Assembly: GCA_020721965.1 (NCBI GenBank)
Contig: DYLS01000017.1
Span: 1-53,368, forward strand
Source: Blastopirellula marina
GTDB lineage: Bacteria; Planctomycetota; Planctomycetia; Pirellulales; Thermoguttaceae
Direction: 5' to 3'
Length of the DNA: 53,368 bases
Below the pieces are notes generated by a model. The model ran no database searches and was not told the DNA's origin. It worked only from the letters and a program-made list of their open reading frames with translations. Each line of letters begins with the position of its first letter. The first letter of the stretch is position 1. Shown piece by piece: positions 46,029 through 53,368 of this stretch. The position numbers and the translations under genes were made by a program.

Positions 46029-47114
46029 GTGTCGCTGGAAACGGGACGCGACGGTTTGAGGTTCCGAATCTGCGCGTCCTGCTGCCTTCTGTGGTTTGCC
46101 GGGCTGGGGCTTGCTGGCGGTCAAGTGGCACGCGCCGAAGTTCCCGCACCTTCCGATGTTGCCGAGGTTGCCGCGGCGAGTTTGATGACCCCTGCCGTGG
46201 AGCGAGCTGTAGCGGCGGGCATGGCTTACCTGGCCGCTCGTCAACAAGAGGATGGCTCGTTCGGCAGCGGGGCCTACCGGGGCAATGTGGCCGTGACGGC
46301 CTTGGTGGGGATGGCTTTGCTGGCCGAGGGAAGCCTTCCGAACCGCGGACCGCACGGAGACATGACCGAAAAGGCCTTGCAGTACCTTCTTCAGCAGTGC
46401 CGCGAAAACGGTTTGATTTTGAATATCCCCTCTGCGAGTCGCGGCCCGATGTACGAGCACGGATTCGCGACTCTGTTCTTGGCAGAGTGCCTCGGCTCCT
46501 CGAACCGTCCTGAGTTACGCGAAAAGGTGGCAACGGCTGTATCCCTGATCGTGAATACCCAGAATGCCGAGGGAGGCTGGCGATACCAACCTCAGAAGTT
46601 GGATGCCGATATTTCCGTGACGGTGTGCCAGGTCATGGCCCTGCGTGCGGCCCGAAACGCCGGTTTGTACGTCCCTAAGGAGACCGTGAACCGATGTGTG
46701 GACTATGTACGGCGCTCGCAGAATCCGGACGGTGGATTTCGCTACATGCTGATGGCGGGTGAAAGCGGGTTTGCGCGATCGGCGGCCGGCGTGGTGGCCC
46801 TGTACTCCGCGGGTATTTACGAAGGAGCGGAGATCGAGAACGGCCTTCGGTACCTGCTGGAATTCCTGCCCCAACCCGGCGTGGTGCGTCAAGAGCCGTA
46901 TTACTTCTACGGCCATTACTATGCCGTGCAGGCCATGTGGCAGCGTGGTGGTGACGCCTGGATTCGCTATTATACGGCGATCCGGGACGAACTGCTCCGC
47001 CATCAATCCCCGGACGGTTCCTGGGCCGATCCGATCTGTCCGGAATATGGTACTGCCATGGCCTGTTTGATTCTTCAGGTCCCCAACGGCTATCTGCCCA
47101 TTTTCGAAAGGTAG
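46029..47114 (+). CDS. Secreted alpha/alpha-toroid (prenyltransferase/squalene-oxidase repeat) protein
   Basis: The mature part has repeated QxxDGSFG-like turns: RQQEDGSFGSG, NTQNAEGGWRYQ, RRSQNPDGGFRY and RHQSPDGSWAD, each closing a helical pair of an alpha/alpha toroid. The DxDD or catalytic Zn residues of cyclases and prenyltransferases are not evident, so a binding or structural role is more likely. A signal peptide (RICASCCLLWFAGLGLAGG, ends at VARA) is clear. No ATG precedes it: GTG 46029 gives a normal-length signal peptide; GTG codons at 45996 and 45981 are inside repeat family A copy 3. The next gene starts 4 bases after its stop. Confidence 0.8.
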   Translation: MSLETGRDGLRFRICASCCLLWFAGLGLAGGQVARAEVPAPSDVAEVAAASLMTPAVERAVAAGMAYLAARQQEDGSFGSGAYRGNVAVTALVGMALLAEGSLPNRGPHGDMTEKALQYLLQQCRENGLILNIPSASRGPMYEHGFATLFLAECLGSSNRPELREKVATAVSLIVNTQNAEGGWRYQPQKLDADISVTVCQVMALRAARNAGLYVPKETVNRCVDYVRRSQNPDGGFRYMLMAGESGFARSAAGVVALYSAGIYEGAEIENGLRYLLEFLPQPGVVRQEPYYFYGHYYAVQAMWQRGGDAWIRYYTAIRDELLRHQSPDGSWADPICPEYGTAMACLILQVPNGYLPIFER

Positions 47115-47118
47115 TGGG

Positions 47119-48567
47119 ATGGAGAATCGTTGCGAACGGTCTTTGGCTTGGCGACCTGCGCGGACGGCGTGCTGGGCACTCCGGAAGTCAGGAGATGAAG
47201 TGGGGTTAGCGGCCGAGTCAGAAATCCCTTGTACGCCCCGCCCGGCGCAGAGCGGCATCCGTTGGTCGCGGCGGTCGGCGATTCGTGGCCTTTTGGGATT
47301 GCTATGCTTGGCCCGGGCAAAGGGCGATTCCTGCTACGGAGCGGCCGCTTCGGCAGATGTCCCTGGATTCCAGAATGCGCCGATCGGCGTGACGGTCCTT
47401 GTGGACGGCCCGCCGATCCCCGCGGCTTTGGCTGGCTTCGACGCGACAGGCGAGCTGCGTTTGCAGGTCCCCGACACGGATGCCCCGGCTTGGCAGCCAA
47501 TCAGCAAAGGCGTCGATGAGATGGTTTCCTGGGGGGCTTGTCCAGACCTCCGACCGGGCGATAGCTTCCTTTGTTTTGGCGACGGTACCTTCCTTGCCGG
47601 GAATTGGCTGGAATACGAGAACGGCCTCGTGCATTGGCGCCATCCCCGGTTCGGAAATCTGGATGTGCCGACGAATCGAGCAGCGGGAATCGTCAGCTCG
47701 GCCCCCTTCAGCGTTCTGACGCGCGATCGCCTTGTGGATCAACTGGCGAAGCCATGTGCGGACTACGATCGGGTGATCCTCGCCAATGGTGATGCATTGC
47801 GGGGTCGCATCCTGCGTGGAGATGAGGACCGAATCCATGTGTCTAGCGACTTTGGCCCGGTGGAGATGCCGAGATCACGCATCACGGCAGTATCTTTTCG
47901 TGAGGGCGGTTTCCCACGTAGTTTTTCGGACGCCGTGATCATTGGACTGGAGGATGGTTCACGGATCGTGCTGAGCCGACGGGCGGATGGTCGCTTTCCA
48001 GTGACGCTGGATACGGCCACGCAAGGGGAGCCAGGGACCGCCGCCTATCACCGGCTCAAGGTGGAGGATCGCGACAGTCAGCCGTCAACGTGGGAGGCGA
48101 ACGTATCGGTACGGTATTTCCAGGCTTTCACAGCGAGAGTGGCCTACCTCTCCGACCTGCCGGTGGCGGAATACGTTCACGTACCGTATCTGTCCTATGC
48201 GCAGCCCTTGGGACTCGACAGAACGCCGCGAGGTGCGTTTCTTCGGAGCGAGAAGGCAGTGTATCTGAAGGGGCTGGGAACGTACAGCGCGTGTCGGGTG
48301 ACCTATCGCTTGGAGCGAAAATACCGACGGTTTTGCTCGAACGTTGCGATGGATGACGCGGCGTTGGGTCGCGGTGATGCCTCGTGCCGCGTTGCCGTCG
48401 ATCGCAGAACCGTGTGGCACGCGGAATCGATGCGATCTCCGGGTGCTCTGGCGGCTGTGGACGTTGATGTATCGGGCGCGGATCGGCTGGATTTGATCGT
48501 CGAGTTCGGTCCGCGGGCCGACGAGTTGGACTATGTGGACTGGCTCAATGCGAGATTCGTGCTTTGA
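47119..48567 (+). CDS. Exported protein with C-terminal NPCBM-like beta-sandwich
   Basis: A 482-residue protein. The part from about residue 325 ('DRTPRGAFLRSEKAVYLKGLGTYSACRVTYRLERKYRRF' in pieces, then 'DWLNARFVL') matches the NPCBM/NEW2 pattern, a carbohydrate-binding-type domain. The middle (about 85-320) has SH3-like or beta repeats ('NGDALRGRILRGDEDRIHVSSDFGPVEMPRSRI' in pieces) that I know from planctomycete proteins in the same context. The signal peptide lies unusually far in (about 53-77), so the real start may be downstream of ATG 47119. It is the last gene of the MoxR-to-NPCBM block. Confidence 0.75.
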   Translation: MENRCERSLAWRPARTACWALRKSGDEVGLAAESEIPCTPRPAQSGIRWSRRSAIRGLLGLLCLARAKGDSCYGAAASADVPGFQNAPIGVTVLVDGPPIPAALAGFDATGELRLQVPDTDAPAWQPISKGVDEMVSWGACPDLRPGDSFLCFGDGTFLAGNWLEYENGLVHWRHPRFGNLDVPTNRAAGIVSSAPFSVLTRDRLVDQLAKPCADYDRVILANGDALRGRILRGDEDRIHVSSDFGPVEMPRSRITAVSFREGGFPRSFSDAVIIGLEDGSRIVLSRRADGRFPVTLDTATQGEPGTAAYHRLKVEDRDSQPSTWEANVSVRYFQAFTARVAYLSDLPVAEYVHVPYLSYAQPLGLDRTPRGAFLRSEKAVYLKGLGTYSACRVTYRLERKYRRFCSNVAMDDAALGRGDASCRVAVDRRTVWHAESMRSPGALAAVDVDVSGADRLDLIVEFGPRADELDYVDWLNARFVL

Positions 48568-48766
48568 CCGTTTCGGGACGCTGATGAGGAAGCGGCAGCG
48601 AGGCCCTTCCCAAGGGTTAACCGTGGCTAACCGTGCGATAATTCGAGGGCCAGGCCGCGAACAAGCAATGCCCCGGCGGATATCGGTTTGCTTAGATTGG
48701 CGGCACCTCAGATCGGCGGTGACTTGGAGCGGCGGTGACCGTAAAAGGGCAGCAAGGAGTTGGATA

Positions 48767-49978
48767 TCAGGCCCCAAATTTGGCCAGGCGTCCAGCGTGA
48801 GCCAGCGCCAATGGCATCAAATAGATGGCCTCGAAGTGCCCCAAGCCGCCTTGTAGGCATGCCTTTTCGCTAAAGGTCTTGGCGGTGTCGGGCCGGCACG
48901 TATCCGCGACCAAAAGGGTTGGCACGGGATGCCAGCTATGGCTCTTCATTTTGGAAGGGGTGCTGTGGTCACCCGTTACGATGAGGACGTCGGGCTTGAG
49001 GGCCTCTACGCGTGGGAAGACTGCGTCAAAAGCCTCGATCATCTTGACCTTGGCGTCAAAGTCGCCGTCTTCGCCGCGGCTGTCCGTGTATTTGAAATGG
49101 ACGAAGAAGAAGTCGTAGTTCGTTTCTTTCCAGGCCTTCTCCAAGACGTCGATCTCTTCTTCCAAGGTCGTCGGTTCGCCAATCAGCTCCATGCCGACCA
49201 GGCTGGCGAGGCCCTTGTACATGGGATACACGGCGATGGCGGCGGCCTTCAGCCCGTAGGCCTCTTGATAGCTGGGGAGGGCTGGGCGTTTTGAGAAACC
49301 CCGCATGGTCAGACCGTTGGCCTTGGGCTGCGAGGCTAGAATCTTGCGTGCCTGCACTGCGAAATCGCGGGCGACTTCGGCGGTCCTGCGCGAGGCTTCA
49401 TCATGGGGAACGGGATCCAAGGGTGGCACGCCCACGACCTGAGGGTCCGTGTCGGCGACGTTATCTCCCAGTCCTTCCCCGCGGAATACCACCACGAAGC
49501 GGTGCTCCTTGACGGGTTCCACGAAGATTTCGACGCCCGGGATGCGAATTGCCCGCAGCGTGGTGACCACGGCGGCGCTCTCTTCACTGGGGATACGTCC
49601 GGCACGGCGGTCGGCGATCTTCCCGTCGGCATCCAGAGTGCAAAAGTTGCAGCGGATGGCGACATCGTTGGGACCGACCGAAAAGCCAATCCCTGTTGCC
49701 TCGAGAACACCGCGACCGATGACGTAGCGGAGCGGATCGTAGCCGAACAAACCCAGGTGTCCCGGACCGCTTCCCGGGGTGATTCCCGGCTTGATCGGCG
49801 TCATCAAGCCGCAGACACCCCGCTCGGCGAGGCGGTCGAGATGCGGAGTGCGTGCGGCTTCCAGTTCGGTGGGACCATCGGGCGTGAGCGGCAGCCCGCC
49901 CAAGCCGTCCGCCACCATCATCACGATGCGTCCGCCGTGTTTCTCTTTCAAAGAAGCTACGACTTCTTGGATGTTCAT
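48767..49978 (-). CDS. apgM: 2,3-bisphosphoglycerate-independent phosphoglycerate mutase, archaeal type
   Basis: Interconverts 3- and 2-phosphoglycerate in glycolysis. The 403-residue alkaline-phosphatase-superfamily protein has metal and nucleophile motifs MVADGLGGLP (about 20-29), PGSGPGHLGLFGYDP (Ser nucleophile region) and GDHSTPSKMKSHSWHPVP (Asp/His ligands). This is the ApgM form, not GpmI. ATG 49978 has GGGAG about 9 bases upstream; the frame reaches 50062 but lacks family similarity there. It is divergent to mdh and convergent with the NPCBM gene. Confidence 0.95.
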   Translation of the reverse strand: MNIQEVVASLKEKHGGRIVMMVADGLGGLPLTPDGPTELEAARTPHLDRLAERGVCGLMTPIKPGITPGSGPGHLGLFGYDPLRYVIGRGVLEATGIGFSVGPNDVAIRCNFCTLDADGKIADRRAGRIPSEESAAVVTTLRAIRIPGVEIFVEPVKEHRFVVVFRGEGLGDNVADTDPQVVGVPPLDPVPHDEASRRTAEVARDFAVQARKILASQPKANGLTMRGFSKRPALPSYQEAYGLKAAAIAVYPMYKGLASLVGMELIGEPTTLEEEIDVLEKAWKETNYDFFFVHFKYTDSRGEDGDFDAKVKMIEAFDAVFPRVEALKPDVLIVTGDHSTPSKMKSHSWHPVPTLLVADTCRPDTAKTFSEKACLQGGLGHFEAIYLMPLALAHAGRLAKFGA

Positions 49979-50455
49979 GAGGTTATCTCCCAAGAAACCT
50001 TGGATGTTTTCGGTCGGCCACCGGAGCATTGACCGTTTACCGTCGCCCCGCTGGAAATGCATTCCCTCTAATGTGGCCTTTTGCGAGCCTGCTCACAAGG
50101 GGCGGCCGCCATGTGCGGGCCGAGGACTTTTCTTTTCTGCCTAATCCGGCAAGAATAACTCATTTCCTGACGGACTTCAGCCGTCGTTGCGTGTTGCAAT
50201 GCCCTTGGCACCGCTGCTTATGCCCGTCCCGTTGCTTACGCCCCTCGTTGTACGAATTGTGTGGGCCGTCCATCGGCTCAGATAGCCGCGGCGCGGCGGT
50301 GGACGAGGTGATGCATTTTTGTGGTTATGGGGGGGTGAGGTGATAAGGCAGGAATGGCGTGTTGTCGGGGGGAATGACGTGTTGAAGTCGGATTGACGCG
50401 TTTGCAAGTCGAAATGAGACGTTCGTAAGTCGAGCTGAGAAAGGAAGAAGATTCC
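49979..50455. other. Divergent region between apgM and mdh
   Basis: About 480 bases. The part next to mdh holds a degenerate tandem repeat (50351-50431). No gene, RNA element or clear promoter could be recognised in the rest. Confidence 0.4.
50351..50431. repeat. Degenerate 19-21-bp tandem repeat upstream of mdh
   Basis: Four units starting at 50351, 50371, 50390 and 50411 share the pattern GGAATGACGTGTTGAAGTC with growing divergence; a fifth partial unit merges with the mdh ribosome binding site region. Confidence 0.65.
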
Positions 50456-51403
50456 ATGAAGCGTGCCAAGATTTCCATCATTGGGGCGGGGAACGTCGGG
50501 GCTACCACGGCGCATTGGTGTGCGTCGATGGAATTGGGCGACATCGTGCTGCTGGATATTCCCGAGGTGGGCGACATGCCCAAGGGTAAGGCATTGGACC
50601 TCATGCAGGCATCTCCCATCATCGGCTTCGATGCCGACATTCGTGGGACGAGCGATTACGCCGACACCGCCGGTAGCGACATCGTGGTGATCACGGCGGG
50701 CATCCCGCGCAAGCCGGGAATGAGCCGGGACGACTTGCTGGCTACCAACGCGCAGATCGTAGGCAAGGTGGCTGAGCAAATCAGGAAGACAAGCCCGCAT
50801 GCGATCATCATCGTTGTCAGCAATCCCTTGGACGCTATGGTACAGCGGGCTTGGCAGGTCACAAGTTTCCCGCCCTATCGTGTCATGGGCCAAGCCGGTG
50901 TTTTGGATACGGCTCGCTTTCGTGCCTTCGTGGCGATGGAGTTGGGGGTCAGTGTCGAGGACGTGTCCGCCATGCTATTGGGCGGGCATGGCGACAGTAT
51001 GGTTCCGCTGGCCAGTTGCAGTTCGGTGGGCGGGATTCCCCTCACGCAATTGCTGTCCCAGGAAAAAATAGCGGCCATCACCCAACGGACGCGCGACGGC
51101 GGCGCCGAGATCGTGAAGCTGCTCCAGAAGGGGAGCGCGTACTATGCCCCGGCCGCGGCCACGGCGCAGATGGTGGAAGCCATCGTCAAGGACAAGAAAC
51201 GGCTCCTCCCTTGTGCCGCTTATTGTGACCGTGAATATGGGGTCGGCGGATACTATATCGGGGTGCCTGTGATCCTTGGAAAAGAGGGCGTCGAGAGGAT
51301 CATCGAGCTATCGTTGTTGCCGGATGAAGAAGCGGCCTTCCGCAAGAGCGTGGAAGTTGTCAAGGGACTTGTCCAGACCATGAACAAGCTGGCCCGCTCT
51401 TAA
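50456..51403 (+). CDS. mdh: Malate dehydrogenase (LDH-like type)
   Basis: Oxidises malate to oxaloacetate with NAD+. The 315-residue protein has the Rossmann loop [10 protein letters not shown] (8-17), the substrate Arg region [16 protein letters not shown] and the catalytic His in [10 protein letters not shown] (H178), the pattern of LDH-like malate dehydrogenases. AAAGGAAG lies about 9 bases before the ATG at 50456. The stop TAA sits in TAATCCTATAGCGC, the extended terminus of a family B repeat, so the repeat supplies the end of the gene. Confidence 0.96.
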   Translation: MKRAKISIIGAGNVGATTAHWCASMELGDIVLLDIPEVGDMPKGKALDLMQASPIIGFDADIRGTSDYADTAGSDIVVITAGIPRKPGMSRDDLLATNAQIVGKVAEQIRKTSPHAIIIVVSNPLDAMVQRAWQVTSFPPYRVMGQAGVLDTARFRAFVAMELGVSVEDVSAMLLGGHGDSMVPLASCSSVGGIPLTQLLSQEKIAAITQRTRDGGAEIVKLLQKGSAYYAPAAATAQMVEAIVKDKKRLLPCAAYCDREYGVGGYYIGVPVILGKEGVERIIELSLLPDEEAAFRKSVEVVKGLVQTMNKLARS

Positions 51404-51405
51404 TC

Positions 51406-51511
51406 CTATAGCGCAAAGTCCGCCTGATTGCCTGATGTGCTCAGCATATCTTGCAAGGCGATATGCCCCATCACCACAAGCTCTTGAGCCAAGCAAGCAA
51501 TCCTGGGCTGT
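51406..51511 (-). repeat. Dispersed repeat family B, copy 7 (inverted)
   Basis: From CTATAGCGCAAAGTCCGCC to CCTGGGCTGT in reverse orientation; its body has the complement of the consensus (GGCGATATGCCCCATCACCA). It begins 2 bases after the mdh stop codon; the stop itself is part of the extended terminus TAATCC. Confidence 0.9.
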
Positions 51512-51938
51512 CGTGTTCATGGCCAGCAGATCGGGCCGCGGCGATCCGGCAAGCCGGAAATCATCGGATCAAGCACTGATGCTTGCCCTAGCACTGACGG
51601 CAGTGCCTGCGAGCAACGCCTCTGATCGCGCTGCGGAATCATGCGGTCGAATTGCCACGGTGACGCCCTGCGCTGAATCCCGATGGCATCCGGCGGATGG
51701 CAGGCTGAGCAAACGGTGGAGTGCCGAACCTCGATGGTTGGTGACGGTCGGCTGCCAGGCTAACGAGAGGGTCGGATGCGCGCAAGACGCTGAGGACGCT
51801 GGATCGTGGCGCCGATTTTGCTAGCATTGGCAACCACGCAAGTACGGTTGACAGACTACCGCGTACTTGGGTACAGTCTTGAAATGCCTGGGCGAGATGA
51901 TTTGTCGAGAAGCGAATGGGCAAGGCAAACTCGCGAGG
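51512..51938 (+). other. Non-coding stretch between repeats
   Basis: About 430 bases without a supportable gene. Short ORFs have no family resemblance. A foldback (AAGTACG ... CGTACTT, 51840-51868) overlaps a promoter-like pair at 51848-51877, listed separately. Confidence 0.4.
51848..51877 (+). promoter_or_regulatory. Candidate promoter upstream of repeat A copy 4 and the hydrolase-like gene
   Basis: TTGACA (51848-51853), 18-base spacer, TACAGT (51872-51877). Partly inside the foldback AAGTACG/CGTACTT. If used, the transcript would carry repeat family A copy 4 in its leader. Confidence 0.35.
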
Positions 51939-52177
51939 GTAATCGTTCACGGCTGAGCTATAACGGAAAGAATGGTGAATCAACGAGGGTGGTTCCGAGA
52001 TTCCAGAAGGTTGCTCAGAGGTTCCAGATTTTTCTTGAGTGTGGAACGGAATGTCATTTCGATGAGCGACAGCGAGGAGAAATCTTAACTCTTGTCGAAA
52101 AGATTTCTCGCTTCGCTCGAAATGACAAGAGGAGGAGAGCTTTCTTTGCGGGGATGAGAATCTCGGTGAACGACTAC
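51939..52177 (+). repeat. Dispersed repeat family A, copy 4 (shortest)
   Basis: Left terminus GTAATCGTTCAC (51939-51950) and right terminus GTGAACGACTAC (52166-52177) are inverted copies with one mismatch in 12. Between them: the leader, two or three AGAGGTTCC-type units, a single CATTTCGATGAGCG unit and the hairpin arms GAGGAGAAATCTTA / AAAGATTTCTCG with CGCTCGAAATGACA. This copy shows the minimal element. Confidence 0.92.
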
Positions 52178-52310
52178 TGGTGCGTTAGGGAGTTCCCATT
52201 CGGCCGTGCAGATGAGGCTGGGCGTCTGTTTTGAGAATCGGCACGGTCCAGTCGGGCGATCATTTTTCTATTCGGAATGGTCTTGAGCAGATCGGGAAGC
52301 GAACTTGCAC

Positions 52311-53108
52311 ATGGATCGTCGTGCGCCATCCAAGTTGACGTCCGCGGACGCTTTTTCCAAATCTTGTCCCGATGATATCGCCTCGGGGAGTGTTGATCTC
52401 GTGAAAGATCGGCTGGCATCGTCAGGGCAGATAGCCCGGACCATTCTGGCGCCCCTGCATTACGAACCCAATTATGCCTACCCCTTATTGATTTGGTTGC
52501 ACGGTCGCGGCGGTTGCGATGAGCGGCAACTATTGTACGTGATGCCGCTTGTCAACTTGCAAAACTTCGTGGCCGTAGCGCCGCGAGGTTTTGCCGTGGA
52601 CGTGTCTGGAGACGCGGGCTGGGATTGGCCGCAGACGCCCGAGTACATTAACGAGGCCGAACGGCGCGTCGAAGAGGTGATTCGTGGGGCGGTACAGCGA
52701 TTTTGCATTGCGCGGAGCCGGGTCTTCATTGCTGGTTTTGGAAGCGGCGGTACGATGGCGCTGCGACTGGCCTGGCGGCAACCGCGACGATTTGCCGGGG
52801 CGATTTCTCTCTGCGGTCCTGCCCCCCGCGGAATGCGCCCCTTCGGGGATTATTTTGGGGTCCGTCAAGTTCCCGTTTTGATTTCCGTCGGTCGCGATGA
52901 TCAAGAATATTCACCGGCCGATGCGTGCCAGGACCTCCGGTTTTTACACACCGCTGGGGTAAACATCGTCCTCCGACAGTACGCCTGTGGGCGGGAATTG
53001 GCCGCTGAGATGTTGGCCGACGTCAATCGCTGGCTGATCGACATTGTCAATGGTGGATGTGGTGAAGGCACCCTCCCCGACGGAGATATCCTTCGCAGCG
53101 AGGCATAA
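52311..53108 (+). CDS. Alpha/beta-hydrolase-fold protein lacking catalytic residues (esterase-like pseudoenzyme)
   Basis: A 265-residue protein like carboxylesterase/phospholipase (PldB/YpfH) hydrolases: 'YPLLIWLHGRGG' (oxyanion strand), 'FVAVAPRGF', the nucleophile-elbow segment FIAGFGSGGTMALRLAW and 'VPVLISVGRDDQEYSP' (acid). In the usual GFSQGG elbow the Ser is nucleophile; here the position is Gly144, with a Ser one place later. The usual His in G-G-H-E is Arg228 (YACGRELAAEML). Two of three triad residues are thus missing. ATG 52311 is chosen over TTG 52305. No partner genes are evident; repeat family A copy 4 lies 133 bases upstream. Confidence 0.82.
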   Translation: MDRRAPSKLTSADAFSKSCPDDIASGSVDLVKDRLASSGQIARTILAPLHYEPNYAYPLLIWLHGRGGCDERQLLYVMPLVNLQNFVAVAPRGFAVDVSGDAGWDWPQTPEYINEAERRVEEVIRGAVQRFCIARSRVFIAGFGSGGTMALRLAWRQPRRFAGAISLCGPAPRGMRPFGDYFGVRQVPVLISVGRDDQEYSPADACQDLRFLHTAGVNIVLRQYACGRELAAEMLADVNRWLIDIVNGGCGEGTLPDGDILRSEA

Positions 53109-53209
53109 AGAATCACCTGCCCATGCTTTCCCTCGGGCGAGGTCTTTGCTTCGCTCTCTGGCTATTCGACTCGATCGGCAGACCGCAGCCCAAGGTTTTC
53201 CTCCTAACA

Positions 53210-53317
53210 CTACAGCGCAGGGTTGTTTGCTCGGCTCAACATCTTGTGGTGATGGGACATATCGCCTCGCAAGATATGCTGGGCAGATCATGCAAGCAGG
53301 CGGACTTTGCGCTTTAG
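53210..53317 (+). repeat. Dispersed repeat family B, copy 8
   Basis: From CTACAGCGCAGGGTTGTTTG to TGCGCTTTAG, preceded by TAACA. It is close to the consensus and is the best copy for defining the family. The last 50 bases of the window hold nothing recognised. Confidence 0.92.
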
Positions 53318-53368
53318 TCCGAACTTCTTTTTGTTTTTGGCCGGTTCTCGCGGCAGAAGTTATGTCCG

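Noticed and set aside
51435-52234. Two ORFs (129 and 142 codons) between mdh and the hydrolase-like gene
   Set aside because: They run through family B and family A repeats and otherwise show no domain.

Overview
The window looks like a chromosome segment of a Planctomycetota bacterium, probably of the Pirellulales. The partial 16S rRNA carries the TTAACGAGCGAAACCC variant that I associate with planctomycetes, and the gene is followed by a terminator instead of a tRNA, 23S or 5S gene. The gene content agrees: MoxR/DUF58/BatA-type clusters, very large multiheme cytochromes, a b6-like split cytochrome b, TadE/TadG pseudopilins and many repeats between genes. I cannot name the genus.

Layout. 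1-814: 3' part of 16S rRNA and its terminator. 0.9-1.9 kb: ferrochelatase (hemH). 2.4-5.1 kb: three TadE/TadG-type pseudopilin genes, the last two translationally coupled. 5.3-8.0 kb: a BlaI repressor / M56 (BlaR1-like) sensor protease pair, with a strong promoter overlapped by a perfect palindrome; the protease ORF continues in frame into a secreted coiled-coil protein with its own ribosome binding site. 8.9-13.7 kb: pyrB, pyrC, an NYN-domain gene and purD. 14.0-18.8 kb (minus strand): ctaB, ctaA, a dihaem cytochrome c lipoprotein and a Tat-exported cupredoxin-like protein. 19.6-20.2 kb: iron-sulfur flavoprotein. 20.3-27.4 kb (minus strand): a quinol:cytochrome c reductase locus made of Rieske, cytochrome b6-like, subunit-IV-like and a 1400-residue protein with eight CxxCH motifs and a PDZ domain. 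27.9-33.4 kb: a URO-D-family protein, a PQQ beta-propeller protein and a GH5 glycosidase. 33.9-48.6 kb: MoxR ATPase, DUF58, BatA/VWA, a second VWA protein, a giant DUF4175-like coiled-coil protein, a small exported protein, an alpha/alpha-toroid protein and an NPCBM-like protein. 48.8-53.1 kb: apgM, mdh and an alpha/beta-hydrolase-fold protein that lacks its catalytic Ser and His.

How the genes fit together. The minus-strand block from 14.0 to 27.4 kb is a respiratory region: a bc-type complex, soluble or anchored c-type cytochromes and heme A synthesis for an oxidase encoded elsewhere. The 33.9-48.6 kb block looks like one envelope-associated machine: MoxR/VWA chaperone-like components feeding large membrane and periplasmic proteins.

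Two dispersed repeat families fill much of the space between genes. Family A (four copies, 239-509 bp) has 12-bp terminal inverted repeats (GTAACCGTTCAC / GTGAACGACTAC), internal variable-number subrepeats and a long hairpin. Family B (seven loci, about 105 bp) is palindromic, with CTACAGCGC ends preceded by TAA; its ends appear to supply the stop codons of mdh and the URO-D gene. Short tandem repeats (11-25 bp units) are scattered in other intergenic regions. I saw no tRNA gene, CRISPR array, transposase or prophage.
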